Translations under genes and position numbers: made by a program
Shown here: positions 31,494-38,030 of the stretch, piece after piece
How the letters are laid out: each line of letters opens with the position of its first letter
Numbering within the stretch: position 1 is the stretch's first letter
Notes under the pieces: generated by a model
Databases searched by the model: none
Seen by the model: only the letters and a program-made list of their open reading frames with translations
Told to the model about the DNA's origin: nothing
From: Thermomonas sp.
Lineage (GTDB): Bacteria > Pseudomonadota > Gammaproteobacteria > Xanthomonadales > Xanthomonadaceae
DNA length: 38,030 nt
Assembly: GCA_020692565.1 (NCBI GenBank)
Contig: JAIMKJ010000034.1
Span: 160-38,189 of the forward strand
Direction: 5' to 3'

Positions 31494-32194
31494 CCGCGCA
31501 CGACAAGCCTTTCCACAGCATGCCTTTCCACGACAGGCTGCTCGCCGAGACCCAGCGCGAGCGCCAGTCGCTGCTCACTGTTCCGATCATCCAGGACGCG
31601 CTGGCCGGCAGGATCGCTGGCGACGACTACATCGCCTTCCTCACCCAGGCCTTCCACCACGTGCGCCACACCGTCCCGCTGCTGATGGCCTGCGGCGGAC
31701 GGCTGCCGGCGCGCCTGGAATGGCTGCGTACCGCGGTGGGCGATTACATCGAGGAAGAGATGGGCCATCACGAATGGATCCTCGACGATCTGGTGGCCTG
31801 CGGCGCGGATCGCGCACAGGTCGCGCAGTCGCAGCCCTCCGAAGCCACCGAACTGATGATCGCCTACGCCTACGACACCATCGCCCGCGGCAATCCGGTC
31901 GGCTTCTTCGGCATGGTGCTGGTGCTGGAAGGCACCAGCGTCGCGCTGGCCACGCGCGCCGCCGAAACCATCGAAACCTCGCTCGGCCTGCCGCGCAATG
32001 CCTTCAGTTATCTGCGCTCGCACGGCGATCTGGACATCGAACATATCGGCGTCTACGAGCGCCTGATGAATCAACTCGACGACGAAGACGACCAGCACGC
32101 GGTGGTGCATGCCGCGAAGCGTTTCTACACACTCTACGGCGACGTGTTCCGAGGCCTGCGCGAGGACCGCAACGCATTGGCGGAAGCCCCATGA
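31490..32194 (+). CDS. Haem-oxygenase-like di-iron oxidase family protein
   Basis: This 234-aa all-helical protein is of the iron-containing redox/TenA-like group. Metal-ligand motifs of haem-oxygenase-like di-iron oxidases are visible: EEEMGHHE (88-95), Glu147 (VLEGTS) and H178-xxx-D182-xx-H185 (HGDLDIEH). Relatives include UndA (fatty acid to alkene), so oxidation of a fatty-acyl substrate made or held by the neighbouring ligase is plausible. The ATG at 31490 overlaps the previous stop as ATGA, and its stop overlaps the next start. No signal peptide. Confidence 0.88.
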   Translation: MTAHDKPFHSMPFHDRLLAETQRERQSLLTVPIIQDALAGRIAGDDYIAFLTQAFHHVRHTVPLLMACGGRLPARLEWLRTAVGDYIEEEMGHHEWILDDLVACGADRAQVAQSQPSEATELMIAYAYDTIARGNPVGFFGMVLVLEGTSVALATRAAETIETSLGLPRNAFSYLRSHGDLDIEHIGVYERLMNQLDDEDDQHAVVHAAKRFYTLYGDVFRGLREDRNALAEAP

Positions 32195-32988
32195 TCGCGC
32201 TCGCGGGCAGAACGGTGCTGCTCACCGGCGCCAGCGGCGGCATCGGCGCCGCACTATGCGACGCCCTGGTGGGTACCGGCGCGCGCGTGGTCGCCGTTGG
32301 ACGCAACGAAACGCGACTGCAGCAACTCGCCCGGCGACATGACGCCGGTCGGGTGGTGCCGCTGGTCGCGGATCTTGCGGACGACGACGGCCTCGCGCAC
32401 GTCGTTTCCACCGTCTCGCGTTTCGAACGCACGCCGTCGGTGCTGGTGCTGGCGCATGCGCAGAGCGCCTTCGGCATGTTCGAGGACCAGGCCATGACCG
32501 AACTGCGCGCACTGGTCGACACTAATCTGCTGGCGCCGATGGCGCTGATCCACGGCCTGATGCCGATGCTCAAGCAGCATCCGCAGGCGGCGGTGGTCGC
32601 GGTGGGTTCCACGTTCGGCAGCCTCGCGTTTCCGGGCTTTTCCGCCTACAGCGCGACCAAGTTCGGCCTGCGCGGACTGATGGAAGGCCTGTCGCGCGAA
32701 TACGCCGACGGCGGCCTGCGGTTCCAGTATCTGTCGCCGCGCGCCACCCGGACCGCGTTCAACACGCCTGCGGTGACGGCGATGAACCGCGAAATGAAAG
32801 TCACCGAAGACGCCCCCGGCGATGTCGCCGAACAACTGGTCGCCGCCATCGCCAGCGGGCGCCAGAGGCTGCAACTGGGCTGGCCGGAAAAACTCTTCGC
32901 GCGCCTCAACGGCGCGCTGCCCGGTCTGGTCGACCGCACCCTGAAATCGCAACTCGCCATCGTTCGCCGCCACGCGCGCGCCGCGTAA
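32191..32988 (+). CDS. Short-chain dehydrogenase/reductase
   Basis: This 265-aa SDR has TGASGGIGAA at 12-21, Arg38 (VAVGRNE) suggesting NADP(H), Ser in VGSTFGS, and the Tyr/Lys pair in SAYSATK. LSPRATRTAFNTP replaces the usual PG motif, as in DltE-like and fatty-acyl/ketone reductases. A C-terminal extension (about 235-265) is basic and amphipathic. The ATG overlaps the oxidase stop (ATGA), so this is the fourth coupled gene of the operon. It probably reduces or oxidises the product of the ligase/oxidase pair. Confidence 0.92.
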   Translation: MIALAGRTVLLTGASGGIGAALCDALVGTGARVVAVGRNETRLQQLARRHDAGRVVPLVADLADDDGLAHVVSTVSRFERTPSVLVLAHAQSAFGMFEDQAMTELRALVDTNLLAPMALIHGLMPMLKQHPQAAVVAVGSTFGSLAFPGFSAYSATKFGLRGLMEGLSREYADGGLRFQYLSPRATRTAFNTPAVTAMNREMKVTEDAPGDVAEQLVAAIASGRQRLQLGWPEKLFARLNGALPGLVDRTLKSQLAIVRRHARAA

Positions 32989-33016
32989 GCGTCTCCACTC
33001 TCCGAGGACAACCGCC

Positions 33017-33685
33017 ATGATCCGATTCCGCAACCGCATGCTCGCCGCCGCCGTCGGCGCCACGCTCTTCGTCGCTTCCGCATCGTCCGCATTCGCGGGC
33101 GAAGTCTCGCCGCAGGTCGCCGCCGTGCGCGACCATTGGGCCGAAGTCAACTACAACACCCCGAAGGCGCAGCGCGAAGCCGCGTACGACGCGCTGGCGA
33201 AACAGGCGGCGACCGCGCGCGCCGCGCAGCCTAAAGATGCGAACGCGCTGATCTGGGAAGGCATCGTGCTGTCGAGCTTCGCCGGCGAACGCGGCGGCCT
33301 GGGCGCGCTGGGCCTGGCCAAGCAGGCGCGCGCCGATTTCGAGCAGGCGATCAAACTCGACCCCGCTGCGCTCGACGGTTCGGCCTATACCAGCCTGGGC
33401 GTGCTGTATTACTCGGTGCCCGGCTGGCCGGTCGGCTTCGGCGACGACAAGAAGGCGCGCGAACTGCTGCGCAAGGGGCTGCAGATCAACCCCGACGGCA
33501 TCGACCCCAACTATTTCTACGGCGATTTCCTGCGGGACCAGGGCGACTGGAAAGGCGCCGCCGCGGCGCTGGAGAAAGCCCTGGCCGCGCCCGCGCGCCC
33601 CGGCCGCGAATTGGCCGACCAGGGCCGCCGCAAGGAAGCCGCCGCGCTGCTGGCGAAAGTGCGCACCAAGCTTGCGGCGCGCTGA
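33017..33685 (+). CDS. Exported TPR protein
   Basis: This 222-aa protein has a Sec signal (MIRFRNRMLAAAVGATLF to about residue 27, ending AFAGE). Two or three TPR-like helix pairs follow (LIWEGIVLSSFAGERGGLGA, KQARADFEQAIKLDP, KARELLRKGLQINPDGIDPN). The pattern 'YSVPGWPVGFGDDKKA' is shared with periplasmic TPR proteins of other proteobacteria. GAGGA precedes the ATG. It lies 28 bases after the SDR and 21 before the response regulator, so it may be the last gene of the first operon or the first of the regulatory one. Partner unknown. Confidence 0.88.
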   Translation: MIRFRNRMLAAAVGATLFVASASSAFAGEVSPQVAAVRDHWAEVNYNTPKAQREAAYDALAKQAATARAAQPKDANALIWEGIVLSSFAGERGGLGALGLAKQARADFEQAIKLDPAALDGSAYTSLGVLYYSVPGWPVGFGDDKKARELLRKGLQINPDGIDPNYFYGDFLRDQGDWKGAAAALEKALAAPARPGRELADQGRRKEAAALLAKVRTKLAAR

Positions 33686-33706
33686 GCGGCGACCCACACT
33701 CCACGA

Positions 33707-34390
33707 ATGCGCATCCTGCTGGTCGAAGACGACGAATCGCTGGGCGAAGGCATCCGCACCGCGCTGCGTCGCGCCGCCTTCACCGTCGACTGGCTGCGCG
33801 ACGGCGTGAGCGCGCTGGCCGCGATGAAGGACGGCGGCATCGATCTGGTGGTGCTGGATCTGGGCCTGCCGCACATGGACGGCATGGAAGTGATCCGCCA
33901 GGCCCGTCGCGCCGAGGCGATCATGCCGATCCTGGTGCTGAGCGCGCGCGAGCGGGCCAGCGACCGCACGCTGGGGCTGGATGCCGGCGCCGACGATTAT
34001 CTCGCCAAGCCATTCGACACCCAGGAACTGCTGGCCCGCGTGCGTGCGCTGCTGCGGCGCGTGGGCGGCCGCGCCACGCCGCTGCTGCAGTTCGGCGCAC
34101 TGTCGCTGGACCCGGCGCGGCTGGACGTGGTGTGGCGCGGGAAATCGCTCGACCTGCCGCGTCGCGAATTCGCACTGCTGCGGATGCTGATGGAGCACCG
34201 CGGCCGTCCCATCTCGCGCGAATCCGCGCAGCAGCGGCTGTACGGCTGGGACGAGGACGTGGCGAGCAACGCGCTCGACGTGCATGTGCATGCGCTGCGC
34301 AAGAAACTCGATCCGGCGTTGATCCGCACCCTGCGCGGCATCGGCTATGCGCTGGACGCGAAGGTCGCGCAGGACCCGGGAGACGCATGA
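33707..34390 (+). CDS. OmpR-family response regulator (QseB/PmrA-like)
   Basis: The 227-aa protein has a receiver domain (acidic pocket VEDDE, phospho-acceptor Asp51 in VVLDLGLP, Lys in YLAKPFD) and an OmpR winged-helix domain (about 125-222, DLPRREFALLRMLMEHRGRP, then NALDVHVHALRKKL). It is a transcription factor phosphorylated by the kinase encoded next. Its stop overlaps the kinase start within ATGATG. No clear target motif is visible nearby. Confidence 0.95.
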   Translation: MRILLVEDDESLGEGIRTALRRAAFTVDWLRDGVSALAAMKDGGIDLVVLDLGLPHMDGMEVIRQARRAEAIMPILVLSARERASDRTLGLDAGADDYLAKPFDTQELLARVRALLRRVGGRATPLLQFGALSLDPARLDVVWRGKSLDLPRREFALLRMLMEHRGRPISRESAQQRLYGWDEDVASNALDVHVHALRKKLDPALIRTLRGIGYALDAKVAQDPGDA

Positions 34391-35817
34391 TGTCGAAACG
34401 ATCGATATCGATGCGAACCATCTCGATCCGCCGCGTGCTGTTGCTGTCGATCATCGGCATCACCACGCTGGTACTGCTGGTCGCCTCGGCGTTCAGCTAC
34501 CGCGCCGGCCTGCAGGAAGCCGGCGAACTCTTCGACGCAAAACTCGCACACTCTTCGCGGGTGCTGATGAGTCTGGTCGACGAACCGATGGCCGACCTCG
34601 CCCTGAACGCCAATGGCGACCCCGCCACCGACCCCATGGTGATCAGGGTCTGGCGCGGCCCGAGCGAAGGCGTGGGCGAAGCCCTGGCCAAACCCGGCGG
34701 CCACGCCTACGAAACCAAACTCGCCTTCCAGGTGCGCGATGCGCGCGGCACGGTGCTGCTGCGCTCCGACAGCGGTCCCAGCCGTCCGCTGGCGCCGCTG
34801 AAGGCCGGATTCGCCGATCTCGTGATCGACGGCGAACATTGGCGCACCTTCACCCTGAAATCGTCGACCGATCGCTGGTATCAATCCGGCGAACTGTCGG
34901 CGATCCGCGAAGAGATCGCCGAAGAAATCGCCTTCGGTACGCTGCTGCCGCTGCTCGCCGCGGTACCGCTGCTGGCACTGTTCGTCTGGCTGGCGGTGAA
35001 CTGGGCCAGCCGCAGCCTGCTGCGGGTCTCCGACGCGGTGGAACAACGCGCACCGGAACGCTTGGCGCCGATCGAACTGGAGCGCGCGCCGCGCGAAGTG
35101 CAGGGCATCCTGACTGCGGTCAACGGCCTGCTCGACCGCCTCGACAAGGCCTTGGCCCGCGAACGCCGATTCACCGCCGACGCCGCGCACGAACTGCGTA
35201 CGCCGATCGCCGCGCTGAAAGTGCATGCCTACAACCTGCGCCAGTCCGCGAACGACGACGAACGCGGCCATTCGCAGCGCCATCTCGACGCCGGCATCCT
35301 GCGCATGGAGCGACTGGTCGCGCAGCTGCTCGCGCTCAGCCGCATCGAAAGCGGCGCCATGCCCGCTGCGTACCGCCCCGTCGACCTGGTCGCACTGGCG
35401 CAGCGGCACGAACGCGACTACGCCGCCCTGAGCAACGGCGACGGCAAACGCATCGTCCTCATCGCCGAACCCGCAACGGTGCTGGGCGACGAACTCACCA
35501 TCGACGCTTTGCTGCGCAATCTGCTGGACAACGCGATGCGCTACACGCCACCCGGCGGCACCATCGCGATCCGCGTCGGCCGCGTCGGCGATCGCGCGTT
35601 GCTGGTGATCGAGGATTCCGGCCCGGGCATTCCGGAGGACGCGCGCCAGCGCGTGTTCAACCGCTTCCACCGCGAACTCGGCACCGGCGTGGAAGGCAGC
35701 GGCCTTGGCCTGTCGATCGTCGCCCAGGCCCTGCACCAGCATCGCGGCGAGATCGTCCTCGACGCCTCTCCCACCCTCGGCGGCCTGCGCGCCACGGTGA
35801 CCCTGCCGGCACTGTAA
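34387..35817 (+). CDS. Sensor histidine kinase (QseC-like)
   Basis: This 476-aa inner-membrane kinase has two transmembrane helices (about 17-38 and 184-206) around a periplasmic sensor of about 145 residues. It has a short HAMP-like stretch, the H-box FTADAAHELRTPI with His268, the N-box LLRNLLDNAMRYTP and the G-boxes EDSGPGIPE and GSGLGLSIV. It autophosphorylates on ATP and passes the phosphate to the regulator encoded just before. The start is ATG 34387, overlapping the regulator stop. The signal is unknown; the closest named relatives sense metals or small molecules. Confidence 0.95.
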   Translation: MMSKRSISMRTISIRRVLLLSIIGITTLVLLVASAFSYRAGLQEAGELFDAKLAHSSRVLMSLVDEPMADLALNANGDPATDPMVIRVWRGPSEGVGEALAKPGGHAYETKLAFQVRDARGTVLLRSDSGPSRPLAPLKAGFADLVIDGEHWRTFTLKSSTDRWYQSGELSAIREEIAEEIAFGTLLPLLAAVPLLALFVWLAVNWASRSLLRVSDAVEQRAPERLAPIELERAPREVQGILTAVNGLLDRLDKALARERRFTADAAHELRTPIAALKVHAYNLRQSANDDERGHSQRHLDAGILRMERLVAQLLALSRIESGAMPAAYRPVDLVALAQRHERDYAALSNGDGKRIVLIAEPATVLGDELTIDALLRNLLDNAMRYTPPGGTIAIRVGRVGDRALLVIEDSGPGIPEDARQRVFNRFHRELGTGVEGSGLGLSIVAQALHQHRGEIVLDASPTLGGLRATVTLPAL

Positions 35818-35867
35818 TCACGACCGCGCTTATGCGCCGCCGCGCTCGTGCTTCGCCGCCGCGCTTC

Positions 35868-35983
35868 TGTAGGAGCGGCTTCAGCCGCGAGCTCTTCCCC
35901 GACAGCGCATACCGGCGCCCCTGTGCGAGCGACGCAAGTCGCGACGCTCTTCTGTCATCCCGAACGCACGCACAGCGTGCGGA
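35868..35983. repeat. Cluster of three REP-like hairpin repeats
   Basis: TGTAGGAGCGGCTTCAGCCG (from 35868), CTGTGCGAGCGACGCAAGTC (from 35921, with the GCGAC/GTCGC stem) and a third with GCACGC-ACA-GCGTGC (about 35966-35980, after CTGTCATCCCGAACG). All three types are familiar intergenic repeats of Xanthomonadaceae. They fill the convergent gap between the kinase and stress-protein genes and may end transcription from both sides. Confidence 0.75.
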
Positions 35984-36069
35984 GGGGCCGGCTTCTTGCG
36001 GCCATCCAGACGAAGGCGGAAGCTCGTCTCCTCCCCTGGCGCAAAGCGCGGCAGCAGAAAGACCGTCAA

Positions 36070-36978
36070 TCAGCGCAACAACAACACCGGAATCGGACAC
36101 GTGCGCAGCAACTGCGTGGTCGTACTGCCCAGGATCATGCTGCGGATGCGCGAATGGCCGTAGGCGCCCATCACCAGCAGATCGATGCGTTCGCGCTCGA
36201 CATGCCCGGCAATCGCGGCTTCCGCCGCACCCTCGACGATCTGCGCGCGCGGCGCGAAGCCCGCCGTCGTCAGGGTCTCGGTGGCCCATGCCATCGCCTC
36301 ACGGCGCGCGATATCGGCCGCACCGGCCGCCATCAGCACATCGCATTCCAGGCCGCGCAGCAGCGGACTTGCCGCCACCATCTCCACGCAGCGACGGGTC
36401 GTCGCGCTGCCGTCGAACGCGATCAGGAACCGCTTCGGCGCGCCGAACGCGCGCGACGCGACCAGCACCGGCCGATGCACCGCGCGCAGTACGCGTTCGA
36501 GATGCCCGCCGAGATGCCCTTTCGCGAAATCGGCATGCTCGCCGCGCTTGCCGATCACCAGCAACCGCGTTTCGGGCTCCAGCGCCAGCAGCGTTTCCAG
36601 CAGCGCGCCGTGTCGCTGACGCACCTGTGCGCGCACACCGTGCGCGGCCTCGGCTTGGTCGCGCAGACGCTCCAGCAGCGCGCGCCCGTGGGCCTGCGCG
36701 ACTTTGCCGCGCTGTTCGTCCAGGGCGACGAGTTCGGCCAGCAGCGATTCCTGCGCGCCCAGCGCGAGATTGCCGCTGAGGTCGGCATGCGCGGTACGGC
36801 CGGTGAGATCGGCATACGCCGGATCTTCGGCGCGATCGATCGCGTGCAGGAATTCGAGCTCGGCGCCCAACCGCGAAGCCGCCCATGCGGCATGCGCGGC
36901 GACGCTGGGCGCGTAGGTCGAAAGGTCGAGGGCGGCGAGCACGCGGCCGTCGGTATGGATCAGCGATGCGTTCATCAT
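36070..36978 (-). CDS. Universal stress protein, tandem UspA domains
   Basis: This 302-aa cytosolic protein has two UspA domains. The first (1-150) contains LLVIGKRGEHADFAKGHLGG, a changed nucleotide loop. The second carries the standard ATP-binding loop GAYGHSRIRSMILGSTT. GAGGAG lies 6 bases before the first of two adjacent ATGs. It follows the SulP transporter gene by 10 bases, so the two form an operon. Paired SulP and Usp genes are common and suggest stress control of anion uptake; no direct link is shown here. Confidence 0.94.
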   Translation of the reverse strand: MMNASLIHTDGRVLAALDLSTYAPSVAAHAAWAASRLGAELEFLHAIDRAEDPAYADLTGRTAHADLSGNLALGAQESLLAELVALDEQRGKVAQAHGRALLERLRDQAEAAHGVRAQVRQRHGALLETLLALEPETRLLVIGKRGEHADFAKGHLGGHLERVLRAVHRPVLVASRAFGAPKRFLIAFDGSATTRRCVEMVAASPLLRGLECDVLMAAGAADIARREAMAWATETLTTAGFAPRAQIVEGAAEAAIAGHVERERIDLLVMGAYGHSRIRSMILGSTTTQLLRTCPIPVLLLR

Positions 36979-36988
36979 GTCGCGCTCC

Positions 36989-38030
36989 TCAGTGTCCGCC
37001 CATCAGGCGCTCGGCCCCGGGCTTGTCGTGAACGGCGAGCTGATCGACCAGGGTCGCGCTTGCCTCGTTGAGACCGACGATCTCCACCGTCGTGCCTTCG
37101 CGCCGGAATTTCAGCACCACCTTGTCCAGCGCGCCGACCGCGCTGAGATCCCAGAAATGCGCGTCGGAGACGTCGATCGTGACCCGCTCCAGCACTTCCT
37201 TGAAATCGAAACGCGCGGCGAAGTCGGTCGCCGAAGCGAAGAACACCTGCCCGGTCACGCGATACGTGCGCGATGTGCCGTCGTCGCCCGCGACCGAATC
37301 GATGTGCAACACGCGGCCGACCTTGCGCGCGAAGAACAGCGCCGACAGCAGCACGCCGGTCAGCACGCCCTTGGCCAGATCGTGGGTCGCGACCGTGACC
37401 ACCACGGTTGCGATCATCACCAGGCTCGACGACCGCGGATGCGTGCGCAGGTCGCGGATCGACGACCAGTTGAAGGTGCCGATCGACACCATGATCATCA
37501 CCGCGACCAGCGCCGCCATCGGAATCTGCTTGACCCACGGGCCGGCGAACACCACCAGCACCAGCAGCACCACGCCCGCGACCAGCGCGGACAAACGCCC
37601 GCGCCCGCCGGATTTCACGTTGATCACCGATTGCCCGATCATCGCGCAGCCGGCCATGCCGCCGATGAAACCGGTGGCGATATTGGCGACGCCCTGGCCC
37701 ACGCATTCGCGGTTCTTGTCGCTGGGCGTGTCGGTCAGATCGTCGACGATCTGCGCGGTGAGCAGCGATTCCAGCAAACCCACCGCGGTCAGCGTGAGCG
37801 CGTACGGCAGGATGATGGTCAGCGTCTCCAGATTCAGCGGCACATCCGGCATCAGGAACATCGGCAGGCTGTCCGGCAGCTCGCCCATATCGCCCACGGT
37901 GCGGATGTCCAGCTTCAGCCACAGCGCCACCGCGGTGAGCACGACGATGGTGATCAGCGGCGACGGGATCGCGCGGGTGATGCGCGGGAACAGATAGATG
38001 ATGGCCAAACCGGCAGCGGTCATCGCGTAC
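36989..38030 (-). CDS. SulP-family anion transporter, C-terminal part (5' end outside window)
   Basis: The visible 347 codons hold several transmembrane helices, the SulP pattern [13 protein letters not shown] ([20 protein letters not shown]), [20 protein letters not shown] and a C-terminal STAS domain (about the last 110 residues: [34 protein letters not shown]). The frame is still open at the right edge, so the N-terminal helices are missing. SulP proteins move sulfate, bicarbonate or similar anions across the inner membrane. The gap to the following stress-protein gene is 10 bases. Confidence 0.93.
   Translation of the reverse strand, partial: YAMTAAGLAIIYLFPRITRAIPSPLITIVVLTAVALWLKLDIRTVGDMGELPDSLPMFLMPDVPLNLETLTIILPYALTLTAVGLLESLLTAQIVDDLTDTPSDKNRECVGQGVANIATGFIGGMAGCAMIGQSVINVKSGGRGRLSALVAGVVLLVLVVFAGPWVKQIPMAALVAVMIMVSIGTFNWSSIRDLRTHPRSSSLVMIATVVVTVATHDLAKGVLTGVLLSALFFARKVGRVLHIDSVAGDDGTSRTYRVTGQVFFASATDFAARFDFKEVLERVTIDVSDAHFWDLSAVGALDKVVLKFRREGTTVEIVGLNEASATLVDQLAVHDKPGAERLMGGH

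Overview
The window is GC-rich (about 68% by eye), densely coded and uses mostly ATG starts with AGGAG-type ribosome sites. The gene types and the intergenic repeats (the 'GTAGGAGCGGCTTCAGCC' hairpins and the C-run/T-run/G-run hairpins) suggest a gammaproteobacterium of the Xanthomonadaceae, most likely Lysobacter or a close relative. This is inference from style; no marker gene is present. There are no rRNA or tRNA genes, no CRISPR array and no insertion sequence.

Bases 1-17211 hold one minus-strand block of twelve tightly packed genes, several overlapping by 1-4 bases. It reads like a single operon transcribed leftward and runs off the left edge. In order of transcription it encodes: a 125-aa unknown; a 1657-aa protein with two trypsin-like domains, two zinc amidase domains and one papain-like (C70-type) domain; a short member of an unnamed three-block family; an 83-aa unknown; a 263-aa protein with a helix-hairpin-helix-like region; an intact subtilase without a signal peptide; a 655-aa helical protein with a basic tail; a 350-aa protein whose predicted strand/helix order fits the ABBA prenyltransferase barrel; two more three-block proteins; a 312-aa paralogue of the C-terminal half of the 655-aa protein; and a fourth three-block protein ending in a Pro-Ala-Asn repeat tail. 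None of the lytic proteins has a Sec signal. I do not recognise this as a described system, and it is the main candidate for something new.

Between this operon and a SARP-type (winged helix plus BTAD) regulator gene at 17771-18721 lies a 560-base spacer. It contains four direct repeats of CATCAC at an exact 11-base period just upstream of the operon, which is the layout SARP proteins bind. The regulator therefore probably switches on the operon. The spacer also carries two inverted copies of a hairpin element around an 11-base tandem array.

Bases 19107-23702 hold ordinary genes: an XRE-type regulator, two exported L,D-transpeptidase-family proteins (one with a second, catalytically dead YkuD-like half), a MgtC/DUF4010 membrane protein and a universal stress protein. 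An FNR-like box sits 41.5 bases upstream of the expected start of an SDR gene and also faces the stress-protein gene.

Bases 24663-29100 are an ECF42-type cluster: three YCII/DGPF proteins, two VOC proteins, DUF4287 and DUF1428 proteins, and an ECF sigma factor with its long C-terminal extension. A sequence matching the ECF42 promoter pattern precedes the main run.

Bases 29290-35817 hold a coupled operon of a thermostable-hemolysin-family protein, an AMP-forming ligase, a haem-oxygenase-like di-iron oxidase and an SDR. It is followed by an exported TPR protein and a QseBC-like two-component pair. The first four genes look like a small-molecule or lipid pathway. The right edge holds a tandem universal stress protein and a partial SulP transporter on the minus strand.
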